Origin: Bordetella parapertussis
Lineage (GTDB): Bacteria; Pseudomonadota; Gammaproteobacteria; Burkholderiales; Burkholderiaceae_B
Assembly: GCA_945897365.1 (NCBI GenBank)
Contig: CAMDFD010000035.1
Span: 1 to 19,953 of the forward strand
Direction: 5' to 3'
Length of the DNA: 19,953 nt
Made by a program: the position numbers and the translations under genes. Shown piece by piece: positions 13,106 to 19,953 of the stretch (positions are counted from its first letter, which is position 1; each line of letters starts with the position of its first letter). The notes under the pieces were generated by a model. The model did not search any database, had not been told where the DNA came from, and saw nothing but the letters and a program-made list of their open reading frames with translations.

Positions 13106-14450
13106 TGCCAAACTTGCCGAGCATGCGGCGGGCGTCCGTTTTGAGCACCTGTCGCCTCAGGCCATCGAGGCCGCAAAAATCTTCCTGCTCGATACCATCG
13201 GGGTGGGTGTCGCGGGTGGTAGTACTTCAGAGGTGACGCCTTTGCTCTCTGCGGTCGGCCAGTGGGGGATGGGCAACGAGGTCTCGCTTTGGGGGCGGCG
13301 CTCCACACTGACCGCCACGCAAGCGGTCTTGGTTAACGCCTACCAAGTCCACTGCCAGGAATTTGATTGCTTGCATGAGGGCGCTGTCTTGCATGCGATG
13401 GCGACCTTAGTTCCGGTGTTGCTGACGCAAGCTCAGTTACACGGGCCTGTTTCAGGGCGCGCCTTGCTGACAGCGCTTGCTGCAGGTGTCGATGTCTCTT
13501 GCACGATTGGCATGGCCTCCAAACTTGGTTTGCGATTTTTCAGACCCGCGGCGTCGGGTGGCTTTGGCGCAGCGGCGGGCTTAGCCAACCTACGAGGTTT
13601 TGATGGTGCCACCACGCTTGCGGCGTTGGGCCATCAACTCGGTCAAGTCAGCGGCACGATGCAGGCCCATACCGAAGGCAGCGTAGTACTCCCCTTTCAG
13701 ATCGGCGTGAACGCCCGTGCAGCGCTCCAGTCTTGTGATTTGGCTCAGGCGGGTTTCCCCAGCTTGCAGACGCCCTTAACAGGACGCTTTGGTTATTTAC
13801 CGCTCTTCGAAACCGAATGGGATCTCGAGTCCGCGATGCAGGGACTCGGCGAGCGTTGGCGCCTGACTGAGCTTAGTCACAAGCCTTATCCAAGCGGACG
13901 CGCGACCCATGGTGGTATCGACGGTTTGAGCCTCTTGCGACAGCAGGCGGGTTTTGCGCTGGAGGACGTGGCTGAAATCGTCGTGCGAGGACCCTCGCTG
14001 CTCAATCATCTGGTCAATCGGCCCGGAGTGGCGAGACCAACCCCGAATTACGCGCGTTTGTGTATGCCCTTTGTCTTGGCCAAAGTGCTACAGCACGGGG
14101 CTCTTGACCCAATGCATTTCCGCGGGGAAGCGCTTACTGACCCCAAAACCTACGCCCTTTCCCTCAAAGTCAGGATGGAAAAGGACGACAATCCCAACCC
14201 CAACGCACTCGTTCCTCAAGAAGTGAGCGTCAGGCTCAACGACGGCACGATCCTGCGACACGCCATCGACGCGATGTTGGCGAGCCCAGCACGTCCCCTC
14301 AGTCGCGAAGACCAGCTTCGCAAATTTCATCGTTGTTGGTCGCTCTCGGCCGAGCCACTCGGATCTCCAGAGGCCGTTATTGCGCTGATCGATACGCTTG
14401 AGGATTGCGCGGATGTCAGGCAACTGATTGCTTGTCTCGCGCCCTCTTGA
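13095..14450 (+). CDS. MmgE/PrpD-family protein (2-methylcitrate dehydratase-like)
   Basis: This 451-residue protein of normal family length belongs to the cofactor-free MmgE/PrpD group, which includes 2-methylcitrate dehydratase, cis-aconitate decarboxylase and iminodisuccinate epimerase. Family features are the N-terminal helical part 'AAKIFLLDTIGVGVAG', 'AVLVNAYQVHCQEFDCLHEG', the repeated Gly/Ala-rich 'GFGAAAGLANLRGFDGATTLAALGH', 'SHKPYPSGRATHGGIDG', and the small C-terminal domain 'NPNALVPQEVSVRLNDGTIL'. AGAGGA at 13081-13086 selects the ATG at 13095, inside the end of mscS (11-bp overlap). No prpB or prpC gene is nearby, so a methylcitrate role is unlikely. Together with the Bug-type binding protein it suggests use of a carboxylate. 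Reaction unknown. Confidence 0.87.
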   Translation: MSLDAKLAEHAAGVRFEHLSPQAIEAAKIFLLDTIGVGVAGGSTSEVTPLLSAVGQWGMGNEVSLWGRRSTLTATQAVLVNAYQVHCQEFDCLHEGAVLHAMATLVPVLLTQAQLHGPVSGRALLTALAAGVDVSCTIGMASKLGLRFFRPAASGGFGAAAGLANLRGFDGATTLAALGHQLGQVSGTMQAHTEGSVVLPFQIGVNARAALQSCDLAQAGFPSLQTPLTGRFGYLPLFETEWDLESAMQGLGERWRLTELSHKPYPSGRATHGGIDGLSLLRQQAGFALEDVAEIVVRGPSLLNHLVNRPGVARPTPNYARLCMPFVLAKVLQHGALDPMHFRGEALTDPKTYALSLKVRMEKDDNPNPNALVPQEVSVRLNDGTILRHAIDAMLASPARPLSREDQLRKFHRCWSLSAEPLGSPEAVIALIDTLEDCADVRQLIACLAPS

Positions 14451-14473
14451 AATCCGAGCTTTCCCCCCCAATT
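14446..14473 (+). promoter_or_regulatory. Sigma-32 (heat-shock) promoter of htpG
   Basis: CTTGAAA at 14446-14452 is the full -35 consensus of RpoH promoters. After a 13-bp spacer, CCCCAATT at 14466-14473 matches the -10 consensus CCCCATNT at all but one specified base. Transcription would begin near 14480, giving a leader of about 95 nt. The -35 element overlaps the stop codon (14448-14450) of the upstream gene. The match is unusually complete and lies before a classic heat-shock gene. Confidence 0.8.
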
Positions 14474-14573
14474 ACTCATTATCAGCTTGTCTGAGGTGTT
14501 TGGGTGTTCGCCGTATGCGCGCCGCCTTTAAATATTCTTAGTCAAGTTTTTCTGTGGATAACTTACGGTGAGC

Positions 14574-16484
14574 ATGATGAATCAAACGACTGCGTCTTCA
14601 GACGCTTCTCAAACACTGGGTTTTCAGGCAGAGGTCAAGCAACTGCTGCATCTGATGATCCATTCGCTCTACAGCAACAAGGAAATTTTCCTGCGCGAGC
14701 TGGTGTCGAACGCCTCGGACGCCTGCGACAAATTACGTTTTGAAGCGCTTGACCATCCTTCTCTGTTTGAGGGAGATGGCGAGCTGCACGTGCGTGTGGA
14801 TTATGACAAAGCCGCCCGTACGATCACCATTTCTGATAACGGCGTGGGACTTTCCAAAGACGAAGCTATTGCCAACCTCGGAACGATCGCGCGTTCCGGG
14901 ACGCGTGAGTTTTTCTCAAAACTCACGGGTGACAAACAAAAAGACGCTCAGCTCATTGGTCAGTTTGGTGTGGGCTTTTATTCCTCCTTTATCGTGGCGG
15001 ATAAAGTGACAGTGCGTAGCCGCCGCGCGGGCTTGCCTGCGGATCAGGCGGTGCTTTGGGAGTCCGACGGTCAGGGCGAGTTCTCGGTTGGTGCGACAGA
15101 AAAAGCCACCCGCGGCACAGAGGTTGTCTTGCATTTGCGTGCCGACGAAGATGAGTTTTTGAGTGGGTGGAAATTGCGCGAAGTCTTGCGTCGTTACTCA
15201 GACCATATCTCTCTGCCTGTCCAAATGCTCAAAGAAGAATGGGATCAGGAAAAGTCTGAGCAAGTTAAAAAAGACGAGTGGGAGTCGGTGAACCAGGCCA
15301 ATGCGCTCTGGACGCGCAGCAAATCCGAGGTGACCGACGAGCAGTATCGCGAGTTTTACAAGCATGTATCGCATGATTACGATGATCCGCTCGCCTGGAC
15401 GCACAACCGCGTCGAAGGGCGCAGTGAGTACACGCAATTGCTTTACGTCCCTAAGCATGCGCCGTTTGATATGTGGGATCGCGACGCGCGTCGCGGCGTT
15501 AAGCTCTACGTCAAGCGCGTGTTCATTATGGACGATGCTGAGCAGATGCTGCCGTCATACTTGCGCTTTGTCAGAGGCGTGATTGATTCTGCCGATTTGC
15601 CTCTAAACGTCTCGCGCGAGTTGCTTCAGGAAAGTCGTGATGTCAAGGCGATTCGCGAGGGCTCGACCAAACGTATTTTGAGCTTGCTCGAAGACTTGGC
15701 GGAAAATAAAAAAGATGAATACGCGACCTTCTGGACCGAGTTTGGTCAGGTTCTAAAGGAAGGCACGGGCGAGGATTCGGCTAATCTCGAACGTATCGCC
15801 AAGCTGTTGCGTTTTGCCTCGACCAAAGATGACTCCGATGCGCAGACTGTCACGCTAGAGGATTATGTTGCTCGCATGAAGGAAGGTCAGGACACGATTT
15901 ATTTTGTGACGGCTGATAGCTATACAGCAGGTCGCAATAGTCCACACCTCGAGATCTTCCGCAAAAAAGGCATCGAAGTCCTGGTCTTGTGGGATCGCGT
16001 CGACGAGTGGATGCTGTCGCACTTGCGCGAGTTCAATGGCAAAAAACTAGTCTCGGTCGCCAAAGGTGGCCTTGATCTCGAAGCTTTGGCCGACGAAGAG
16101 GAAAAGAAGCATCAGACCGAGGTCGCGGAGCAGTTCAAGCCGCTGGTCGAGCGACTGCAAGAGTCTCTCAAGGATCGCGTCAAAGAAGTCCGCGTGACCT
16201 TGCGTCTCGTTGATTCACCGTCATGCGTGGTGGTCGGGCAAAACGACTTGAGTCCACATTTGCAACGCATGCTGAAAGCCGCGGGTCAAGAAGCCCCAAG
16301 CATCCTTCCCGTGCTTGAAATCAATCCAGAGCACGCGTTGGTCAAGCGAGTGCAGTCTGCTTCGGACGCGTCCTTTAATGACTGGGCCAGCTTGTTGTTT
16401 GAGCAGGCCTTGTTGGCGGATGGCTCTAGCTTGCCTGATCCAACCGCTTTTGTCCGACGCGTCAATCAGTTGTTACTCGGCTAA
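14574..16484 (+). CDS. htpG: Molecular chaperone HtpG (bacterial Hsp90)
   Basis: This cytosolic ATP-dependent chaperone has about 636 residues (E. coli HtpG has 624). The N-terminal GHKL ATPase domain shows 'FLRELVSNASDACDKLRF' with catalytic E42 and Mg-binding N46, D88-x-G-x-G in 'ISDNGVGL', 'NLGTIARSGT', and the lid-side 'GQFGVGFYSSF'. The middle domain carries 'LPLNVSRELLQESRDVKAIR' with the gamma-phosphate-contacting Arg region. The C-terminal domain includes 'RVTLRLVDSPSCVVV'. Two adjacent ATGs (14574, 14577) and a GTG at 14568 compete as starts; GGTGAG at 14567-14572 fits 14577 slightly better, a difference of one residue. It is preceded by a sigma-32 promoter and ends with a 12-bp tail-to-tail overlap with ampD. 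Confidence 0.97.
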   Translation: MMNQTTASSDASQTLGFQAEVKQLLHLMIHSLYSNKEIFLRELVSNASDACDKLRFEALDHPSLFEGDGELHVRVDYDKAARTITISDNGVGLSKDEAIANLGTIARSGTREFFSKLTGDKQKDAQLIGQFGVGFYSSFIVADKVTVRSRRAGLPADQAVLWESDGQGEFSVGATEKATRGTEVVLHLRADEDEFLSGWKLREVLRRYSDHISLPVQMLKEEWDQEKSEQVKKDEWESVNQANALWTRSKSEVTDEQYREFYKHVSHDYDDPLAWTHNRVEGRSEYTQLLYVPKHAPFDMWDRDARRGVKLYVKRVFIMDDAEQMLPSYLRFVRGVIDSADLPLNVSRELLQESRDVKAIREGSTKRILSLLEDLAENKKDEYATFWTEFGQVLKEGTGEDSANLERIAKLLRFASTKDDSDAQTVTLEDYVARMKEGQDTIYFVTADSYTAGRNSPHLEIFRKKGIEVLVLWDRVDEWMLSHLREFNGKKLVSVAKGGLDLEALADEEEKKHQTEVAEQFKPLVERLQESLKDRVKEVRVTLRLVDSPSCVVVGQNDLSPHLQRMLKAAGQEAPSILPVLEINPEHALVKRVQSASDASFNDWASLLFEQALLADGSSLPDPTAFVRRVNQLLLG

Positions 16485-17066
16485 GTCTGGTCGCGGGCTC
16501 GGTAAAGCCGCGACAGACCAACCCGCAAGCTGGGCGTAGTGGTCCCAATCAAAGGCAGGTCCTGGGTCTGTTTTGCGCCCGGGTGCGATGTCGCAATGCC
16601 CCCTGACTGCGGTCAGGGAATAGCGTGCGCGCAGGCATTCTGTCAACGCGGCGAGCGCAGTGTATTGTGCCGCTGCATAGGCGAGGGTGTCTGTGCCTTC
16701 GAGTTCAATACCAATAGAAAAATCATTGCATTGCTCGCGTCCTGCGTGTTGTGAGACGCCCGCATGCCAAGCCCGCGCGTCGCACGAAACAAACTGGGTA
16801 ATGTGACCAGCGCGATCGATAACAAAGTGTGCGGAAACGGTCAGTCCTTGAAGATTTTCTTTAAACCAAGGATCGGCCTGCAGATCAAGCTGATTGAGAA
16901 ACAGATCTGCGACGAACGGCGTGCCAAACTGACCAGGGGGCAAACTGATGTTGTGAAGCACCAGCAAGGAAATCTCGCTGTCAGTCGGACGTTCGTTAAA
17001 GTTGGGAGAGGGGCGCAGCGTGATGCCCGCCGCGGGTTCAAGCCAAGCTTGCGCGTCGAGCTTCAT
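16473..17066 (-). CDS. ampD: 1,6-anhydro-N-acetylmuramoyl-L-alanine amidase AmpD
   Basis: This 197-residue cytosolic zinc amidase of murein recycling cleaves the lactyl-peptide bond of anhydromuropeptides; in bacteria with AmpR/AmpC its activity also keeps beta-lactamase expression low. The zinc ligands are H38 ('LLVLHNISLPP'), H157 and D167 ('RGHCDIAPGRKTDPGPAF'); the catalytic Glu is E121 ('SIGIELEGTD') and the catalytic Lys is K165. It has no signal peptide, in line with cytosolic AmpD rather than periplasmic AmiD. It is the third gene of the ypjD-like, PP0621, ampD unit, 9 bp after its neighbour. Its last codons overlap those of htpG on the other strand. Confidence 0.96.
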   Translation of the reverse strand: MKLDAQAWLEPAAGITLRPSPNFNERPTDSEISLLVLHNISLPPGQFGTPFVADLFLNQLDLQADPWFKENLQGLTVSAHFVIDRAGHITQFVSCDARAWHAGVSQHAGREQCNDFSIGIELEGTDTLAYAAAQYTALAALTECLRARYSLTAVRGHCDIAPGRKTDPGPAFDWDHYAQLAGWSVAALPSPRPDLAE

Positions 17067-17075
17067 GATATGCCG

Positions 17076-17339
17076 TTAACCAGGTCTGCGAGGACCAAGT
17101 TGCGCGTGCGTTTGGCTGCACCAGGTTTTGTCTTGGGTCAGCAAAGCCTCCGAACGAGGTAAAAATATGCTGCAGTGTGCGCATTGCACCATCGCCTCGG
17201 ATCCTGGTAGGGGATTGCTTTGAGCAGGCTTGCTGGCTTGTTCATCTCGAAAGCGTTTTTTCGCAGCTTTGTGCGCTAAAAAACGACTTCCTAGCAGCAC
17301 GGCAAAAAATACGGCAATCCAAAATAGTGTTTTTCCCAT
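17076..17339 (-). CDS. PP0621-family small membrane-anchored zinc-ribbon-like protein
   Basis: This 87-residue protein has an N-terminal membrane span (about 4-22), then a basic stretch 'AHKAAKKRFRDE', a Pro-rich linker, and the PP0621 core 'MVQCAHCSIFLPRSEALL' followed by 'WCSQTHAQLG'. The C-x2-C pair with the later C-x3-H could hold one zinc ion. Family function is unknown. Its ATG lies 1 bp after the stop of the ypjD-like gene and its stop 9 bp before ampD, an arrangement known in other betaproteobacteria. Confidence 0.85.
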   Translation of the reverse strand: MGKTLFWIAVFFAVLLGSRFLAHKAAKKRFRDEQASKPAQSNPLPGSEAMVQCAHCSIFLPRSEALLTQDKTWCSQTHAQLGPRRPG

Positions 17340-17340
17340 C

Positions 17341-18198
17341 TCAATGTCTCTGTAGGATAACTTCGATGACGAAGCGCGAGCCGGTATAGGCTAAGACCAC
17401 GAAGGCAAAACCGACAAGCGTATAGCGCAGAGCGGTACGTCCGCGCCATCCACGTAGGTATCGGCCAATAATGAGGATGCCAAAGGTCAACCACGATAGC
17501 AATGTAAAAATCGATTTGTGATCGAATGGCAACCATTTCCCGGACAGGGAGAGCGAAATCAAGGTACCCGAAATCAAGGTAAAGCTCAGGGCGGCAAAAG
17601 CGATCCAAATCAAGCGAAATAAAATCTGCTCTTGCGCTAGAAGTGGCGGCTGGGCATCCAGAAGGCGTCCAACGACTAAGTGAAGCGCGCCAGGCGGGGT
17701 GAGACGGTCTTGGCGGGGAAAATGGAGTCTGCGATCGAGGCCCGACATCAGCATGGCCTGCAAGGCCGCAATGGTGACCAGCGCATAGGCGGACAAGGCA
17801 ATCAGTAAGTGGATCCGTAAACCCGTATCTTGTGCGTGAGCAATCACTTTAGACTGGGGAAATAAGGCCGCGAGCAGGCAAACCGCTGCACCGACAGGTA
17901 AAAGCAAGAGTTGAAGACCGTCGACGCGGATGATTAAGCTTTCTAACCAATACACCAACATGCCGATCCAGACGGCCGCAGAAAGGGCGAGCGCCCAGCC
18001 GAGGCGCAGGTTGCCTTCATGGAGGACCGTATGCCACAGGGCAATACCGTGCAAAATAATGGCAAAAAGGAGTCCCACGCGCGCGAGGCTGCCAGACTTG
18101 ACGCTAGGTGAGTCCGACGAAAGCGAGCGAAAAAGGCCTAAAGCGAGGGCAGCATAGGCCACCGCAGCGAGGGAGTGAAATACAATACCGTAAGACAT
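17341..18198 (-). CDS. CcsA/YpjD-family cytochrome c assembly-like membrane protein
   Basis: This 285-residue inner-membrane protein has about eight hydrophobic spans and the CcsA-domain end block 'DHKSIFTLLSWLTFGILIIGR' followed by 'GWRGRTALRYTLVGF', typical of YpjD/HemX-like proteins. The WWD haem-handling motif of true CcsA/CcmF is absent, so a haem-delivery role is only suggested by the Pfam family. The ATG at 18198 is chosen because the open frame upstream (to 18303) would run into ffh and lacks hydrophobic character. It diverges from ffh across 28 bp, an old arrangement also found in E. coli, and heads the PP0621, ampD unit. Confidence 0.87.
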   Translation of the reverse strand: MSYGIVFHSLAAVAYAALALGLFRSLSSDSPSVKSGSLARVGLLFAIILHGIALWHTVLHEGNLRLGWALALSAAVWIGMLVYWLESLIIRVDGLQLLLLPVGAAVCLLAALFPQSKVIAHAQDTGLRIHLLIALSAYALVTIAALQAMLMSGLDRRLHFPRQDRLTPPGALHLVVGRLLDAQPPLLAQEQILFRLIWIAFAALSFTLISGTLISLSLSGKWLPFDHKSIFTLLSWLTFGILIIGRYLRGWRGRTALRYTLVGFAFVVLAYTGSRFVIEVILQRH

Positions 18199-18226
18199 AT
18201 GTCTAGTGTAAAGCGAAACCGTCACC

Positions 18227-19639
18227 ATGCTTGAAAATCTCACCCAACGTCTCTCCCGTGTCGTCAAGACGATGCGAGGCGAAGCACGTCTCACAGAAAC
18301 CAATACTCAGGACATGCTGCGCGAGGTCCGCCTTGCGCTGCTGGAGGCCGATGTTTCCTTACCCGTTGTGCGCGATTTTGTCGCGCGGGTCAAGGAAAAA
18401 GCGTTGGGCGAGGAGGTAGTAGGTAGCTTGTCCCCCGGGCAGGCGCTTGTCGGTGTGGTGCACCGTGAGCTGACCGCTTTGATGGGGGGTGATTTAGGGG
18501 CTGATGCGAGTGAGTTGTCACTAGCCATGCAGCCGCCCGCGATTATTTTGATGGCCGGTCTGCAAGGGGCGGGTAAAACCACCACCACCGGCAAGCTCGC
18601 ACGTTGGCTCGCCGAGGGCAACCATGTGCAAAACGGACGTAAGACGGGCAAAAAGAAAGTCGCGGTGGTTAGCGCCGACGTCTACCGCCCCGCTGCGATT
18701 GAACAGCTTAAAACGGTTGCTGAGCAAGTCGGCGTCGAATGGATTGCTTCGGACATTTCGCAAAAGCCCGAGGAGATCGCCCGTAATGCGGTGGATTACG
18801 CCCGCCGTCATCATTTCGATGTACTGATTGTCGACACGGCTGGTCGCTTGGGTATTGACGAGGCTATGATGCGCGAGATCCGCGCGTTGCATGATTTTCT
18901 CAACCCCATTGAAACCTTGTTTGTCGTAGACGCCATGCAGGGTCAGGATGCGGTCAATACCGCACGCGCCTTTGGTGAGGCCTTGCCCCTGACCGGTGTG
19001 GTGCTAACAAAGCTTGACGGTGACGCCCGCGGCGGTGCCGCCTTATCCGTTCGGCATGTGACCGGCAAGCCGCTCAAGTTTGTAGGCGTGTCCGAAAAAC
19101 TCGACGGCCTCGAGCCTTTCCATCCAGAGCGCATGGCCCAGAGGGTCTTGGGCATGGGTGACATCGTGTCGCTGGTGGAGCAAGCGCAGAAAAATATCGA
19201 CGTCGCCGAGGCGCAAAAGCTTGCTGCCAAGATGAAATCCGGCGACAAGTTTGATCTAAATGATTTTCGTGATCAACTCTCGCAAGTTAAAAAGATGGGT
19301 GATATGGGGTCGCTTCTTGAAAAGCTACCCGCCCAATTTGCCCAAGCCGCAGGCCAATTACAAGGTGGTCAGGCAGAAAAGCAATTACGACGCACCGAGG
19401 GTATTCTGAACTCGATGACGCCGCTTGAGCGTGCCAAGCCCGATTTGCTCAAGGCCTCCCGCAAGCGCCGTATCGCAGCGGGTGCTGGCGTACCCGTCCA
19501 AGAAGTCAATCGCATGCTTAATCAGTTTGAGCAAATGCAAGGGATGATGAAGCAAATGAAAAAAGGCGGCATGGCCAAGATGATGCGCGCCATGGGCGGC
19601 ATGAAAGGTCTTGGCAAGCTAGGTGGTTTTGGCCGTTAG
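18227..19639 (+). CDS. ffh: Signal recognition particle GTPase Ffh
   Basis: This 470-residue SRP54 protein binds 4.5S RNA and nascent signal sequences and targets ribosomes to FtsY at the membrane. The N domain (1-85) contains 'ALLEADVSLPVV'. The G domain carries G1 GLQGAGKTT (111-119), 'SADVYRPAAIEQL', G3 'DTAGRL', G4 'TKLDGDARGGAALS', and the closing 'PFHPERMAQRVLGMGD'. The M domain has the RNA-binding 'SRKRRIAAGAG' segment with S-R-x-x-R-I-A-x-G-x-G and a Met-rich tail (MMKQMKKGGMAKMMRAMGGM). A loop between 'RWLAEG' and 'GKKKVAVV' looks a few residues longer than in E. coli. It has little room for its own promoter: only 28 bp to the divergent gene. Confidence 0.98.
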   Translation: MLENLTQRLSRVVKTMRGEARLTETNTQDMLREVRLALLEADVSLPVVRDFVARVKEKALGEEVVGSLSPGQALVGVVHRELTALMGGDLGADASELSLAMQPPAIILMAGLQGAGKTTTTGKLARWLAEGNHVQNGRKTGKKKVAVVSADVYRPAAIEQLKTVAEQVGVEWIASDISQKPEEIARNAVDYARRHHFDVLIVDTAGRLGIDEAMMREIRALHDFLNPIETLFVVDAMQGQDAVNTARAFGEALPLTGVVLTKLDGDARGGAALSVRHVTGKPLKFVGVSEKLDGLEPFHPERMAQRVLGMGDIVSLVEQAQKNIDVAEAQKLAAKMKSGDKFDLNDFRDQLSQVKKMGDMGSLLEKLPAQFAQAAGQLQGGQAEKQLRRTEGILNSMTPLERAKPDLLKASRKRRIAAGAGVPVQEVNRMLNQFEQMQGMMKQMKKGGMAKMMRAMGGMKGLGKLGGFGR

Positions 19640-19660
19640 TTAGGCGGTTTTGGCCTTTAG
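19619..19660. repeat. Imperfect 21-bp tandem duplication spanning the ffh stop codon
   Basis: Copy 1 (19619-19639) encodes the last residues of Ffh, LGGFGR and TAG. Copy 2 (19640-19660) directly follows in the same frame and would encode LGGFGL and TAG. They match at 18 of 21 bases. The second copy's TTTAG overlaps the stop codon (TAA, read at 19659-19657) of the convergent trmB gene. It looks like an old replication-slippage duplication. Confidence 0.8.
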
Positions 19661-19953
19661 TCGCCGGTCTTTTTAAAAATCAGATCCCAGACTCCGTGAC
19701 CAAGGCGCAGACCGCGATTTTCAAACTTGGTCAGCGGACGGTACTCAGGCCTGGGTGCGAAGCCTTCGCAGGTGTTCGAGAGGGTTTTCTCTCCCGACAG
19801 TACATCCAGCATCTGATGGGCATAGTGTTCCCAATCTGTCGCGCAGTGGATGTAGGCGCCTGGCGCCATCCTGCTGGCCAGTAGCGCAATCAAAGGCGGT
19901 TGAATCAAACGACGTTTGTGGTGGCGTTTTTTCGGCCAAGGATCCGGAAAATA
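19657..19953 (-). CDS. trmB: tRNA (guanine-N7-)-methyltransferase TrmB, C-terminal part (partial)
   Basis: Ninety-eight codons plus a stop are present; the N-terminus and SAM-binding motif lie beyond the right edge. The visible part begins with 'YFPDPWPKKRHHKRRLIQ', the TrmB hallmark with the catalytic Asp of the PDPWPKKRH segment, and continues with 'TDWEHYAHQMLDVL', then 'RPEYRPLTKFENRGLRLGHGVWDL', which matches the family end (T-x-F-E-x-R-G-x-x-L-G). The enzyme makes m7G46 in tRNA variable loops. It converges with ffh with a 17-bp gap. The true start is not visible; an internal ATG at 19908 is not the start. Confidence 0.95.
   Translation of the reverse strand, partial: YFPDPWPKKRHHKRRLIQPPLIALLASRMAPGAYIHCATDWEHYAHQMLDVLSGEKTLSNTCEGFAPRPEYRPLTKFENRGLRLGHGVWDLIFKKTGD

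Noticed and set aside
13095..14450. Assignment as prpD of the methylcitrate cycle
   Set aside because: No prpB, prpC or acnD homologue is nearby, and the neighbours are a Bug protein and a channel; only the superfamily can be stated.
18199..18303. Upstream extension of the ypjD-like frame to 18303
   Set aside because: The extra 35 residues are Arg-rich, non-hydrophobic and antisense to the conserved N-terminus of ffh.

Overview
The window looks like a chromosomal segment of a betaproteobacterium of the order Burkholderiales, probably Alcaligenaceae-like. The reasons are a Bug/TctC-type solute-binding protein, a PP0621-family gene joined to ampD, and the ffh / ypjD(ccsA-like) divergent pair. 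This placement is inferred from gene content and order; no search was run. No CRISPR array, transposase, integrase or insertion sequence was seen. No stretch longer than about 150 bases lacks a gene.

Region 1 (1-8011, all + strand) is a probable catabolic operon behind a LysR-type regulator, of which only the C-terminal part lies in the window. The order is DapA-family lyase/aldolase, D-hydantoinase-type cyclic amidohydrolase, N-carbamoyl-D-amino-acid hydrolase, a complete polar-amino-acid ABC importer (binding protein, ATPase, two permeases) and a DehI-fold protein. Gaps are mostly 2-63 bp. A LysR-type box (ATAAC-N5-GTTAT, a T-N11-A dyad) lies between the regulator and the first enzyme gene. 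The import, ring-opening and decarbamoylation steps can be read from family membership. The DapA-like and DehI-like proteins both appear to lack a key residue of their best-known relatives, so their chemistry is open. This is the best candidate here for an uncharacterised pathway.

Region 2 (8023-11051, all - strand) holds pagP (lipid A palmitoyltransferase), tRNA-Leu(CAA), and eutB-eutC (adenosylcobalamin-dependent ethanolamine ammonia-lyase). eutBC starts about 70 bp past the tRNA 3' end and is visibly poorer in G+C than the housekeeping genes. No other eut gene is present.

Region 3 (11204-14450, + strand) is a three-gene unit: Bug-type binding protein, MscS-type channel and MmgE/PrpD-family protein, the last two overlapping.

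Region 4 (14446-19953) is housekeeping. htpG sits behind a well-formed sigma-32 promoter that overlaps the stop codon of the prpD-like gene. ypjD-like, PP0621 and ampD run leftward in a tight operon that meets htpG tail to tail with a 12-bp overlap. ffh diverges from ypjD across only 28 bp and converges on trmB, which is cut by the window edge. The end of ffh carries a diverged 21-bp tandem duplication that also supplies the trmB stop codon.
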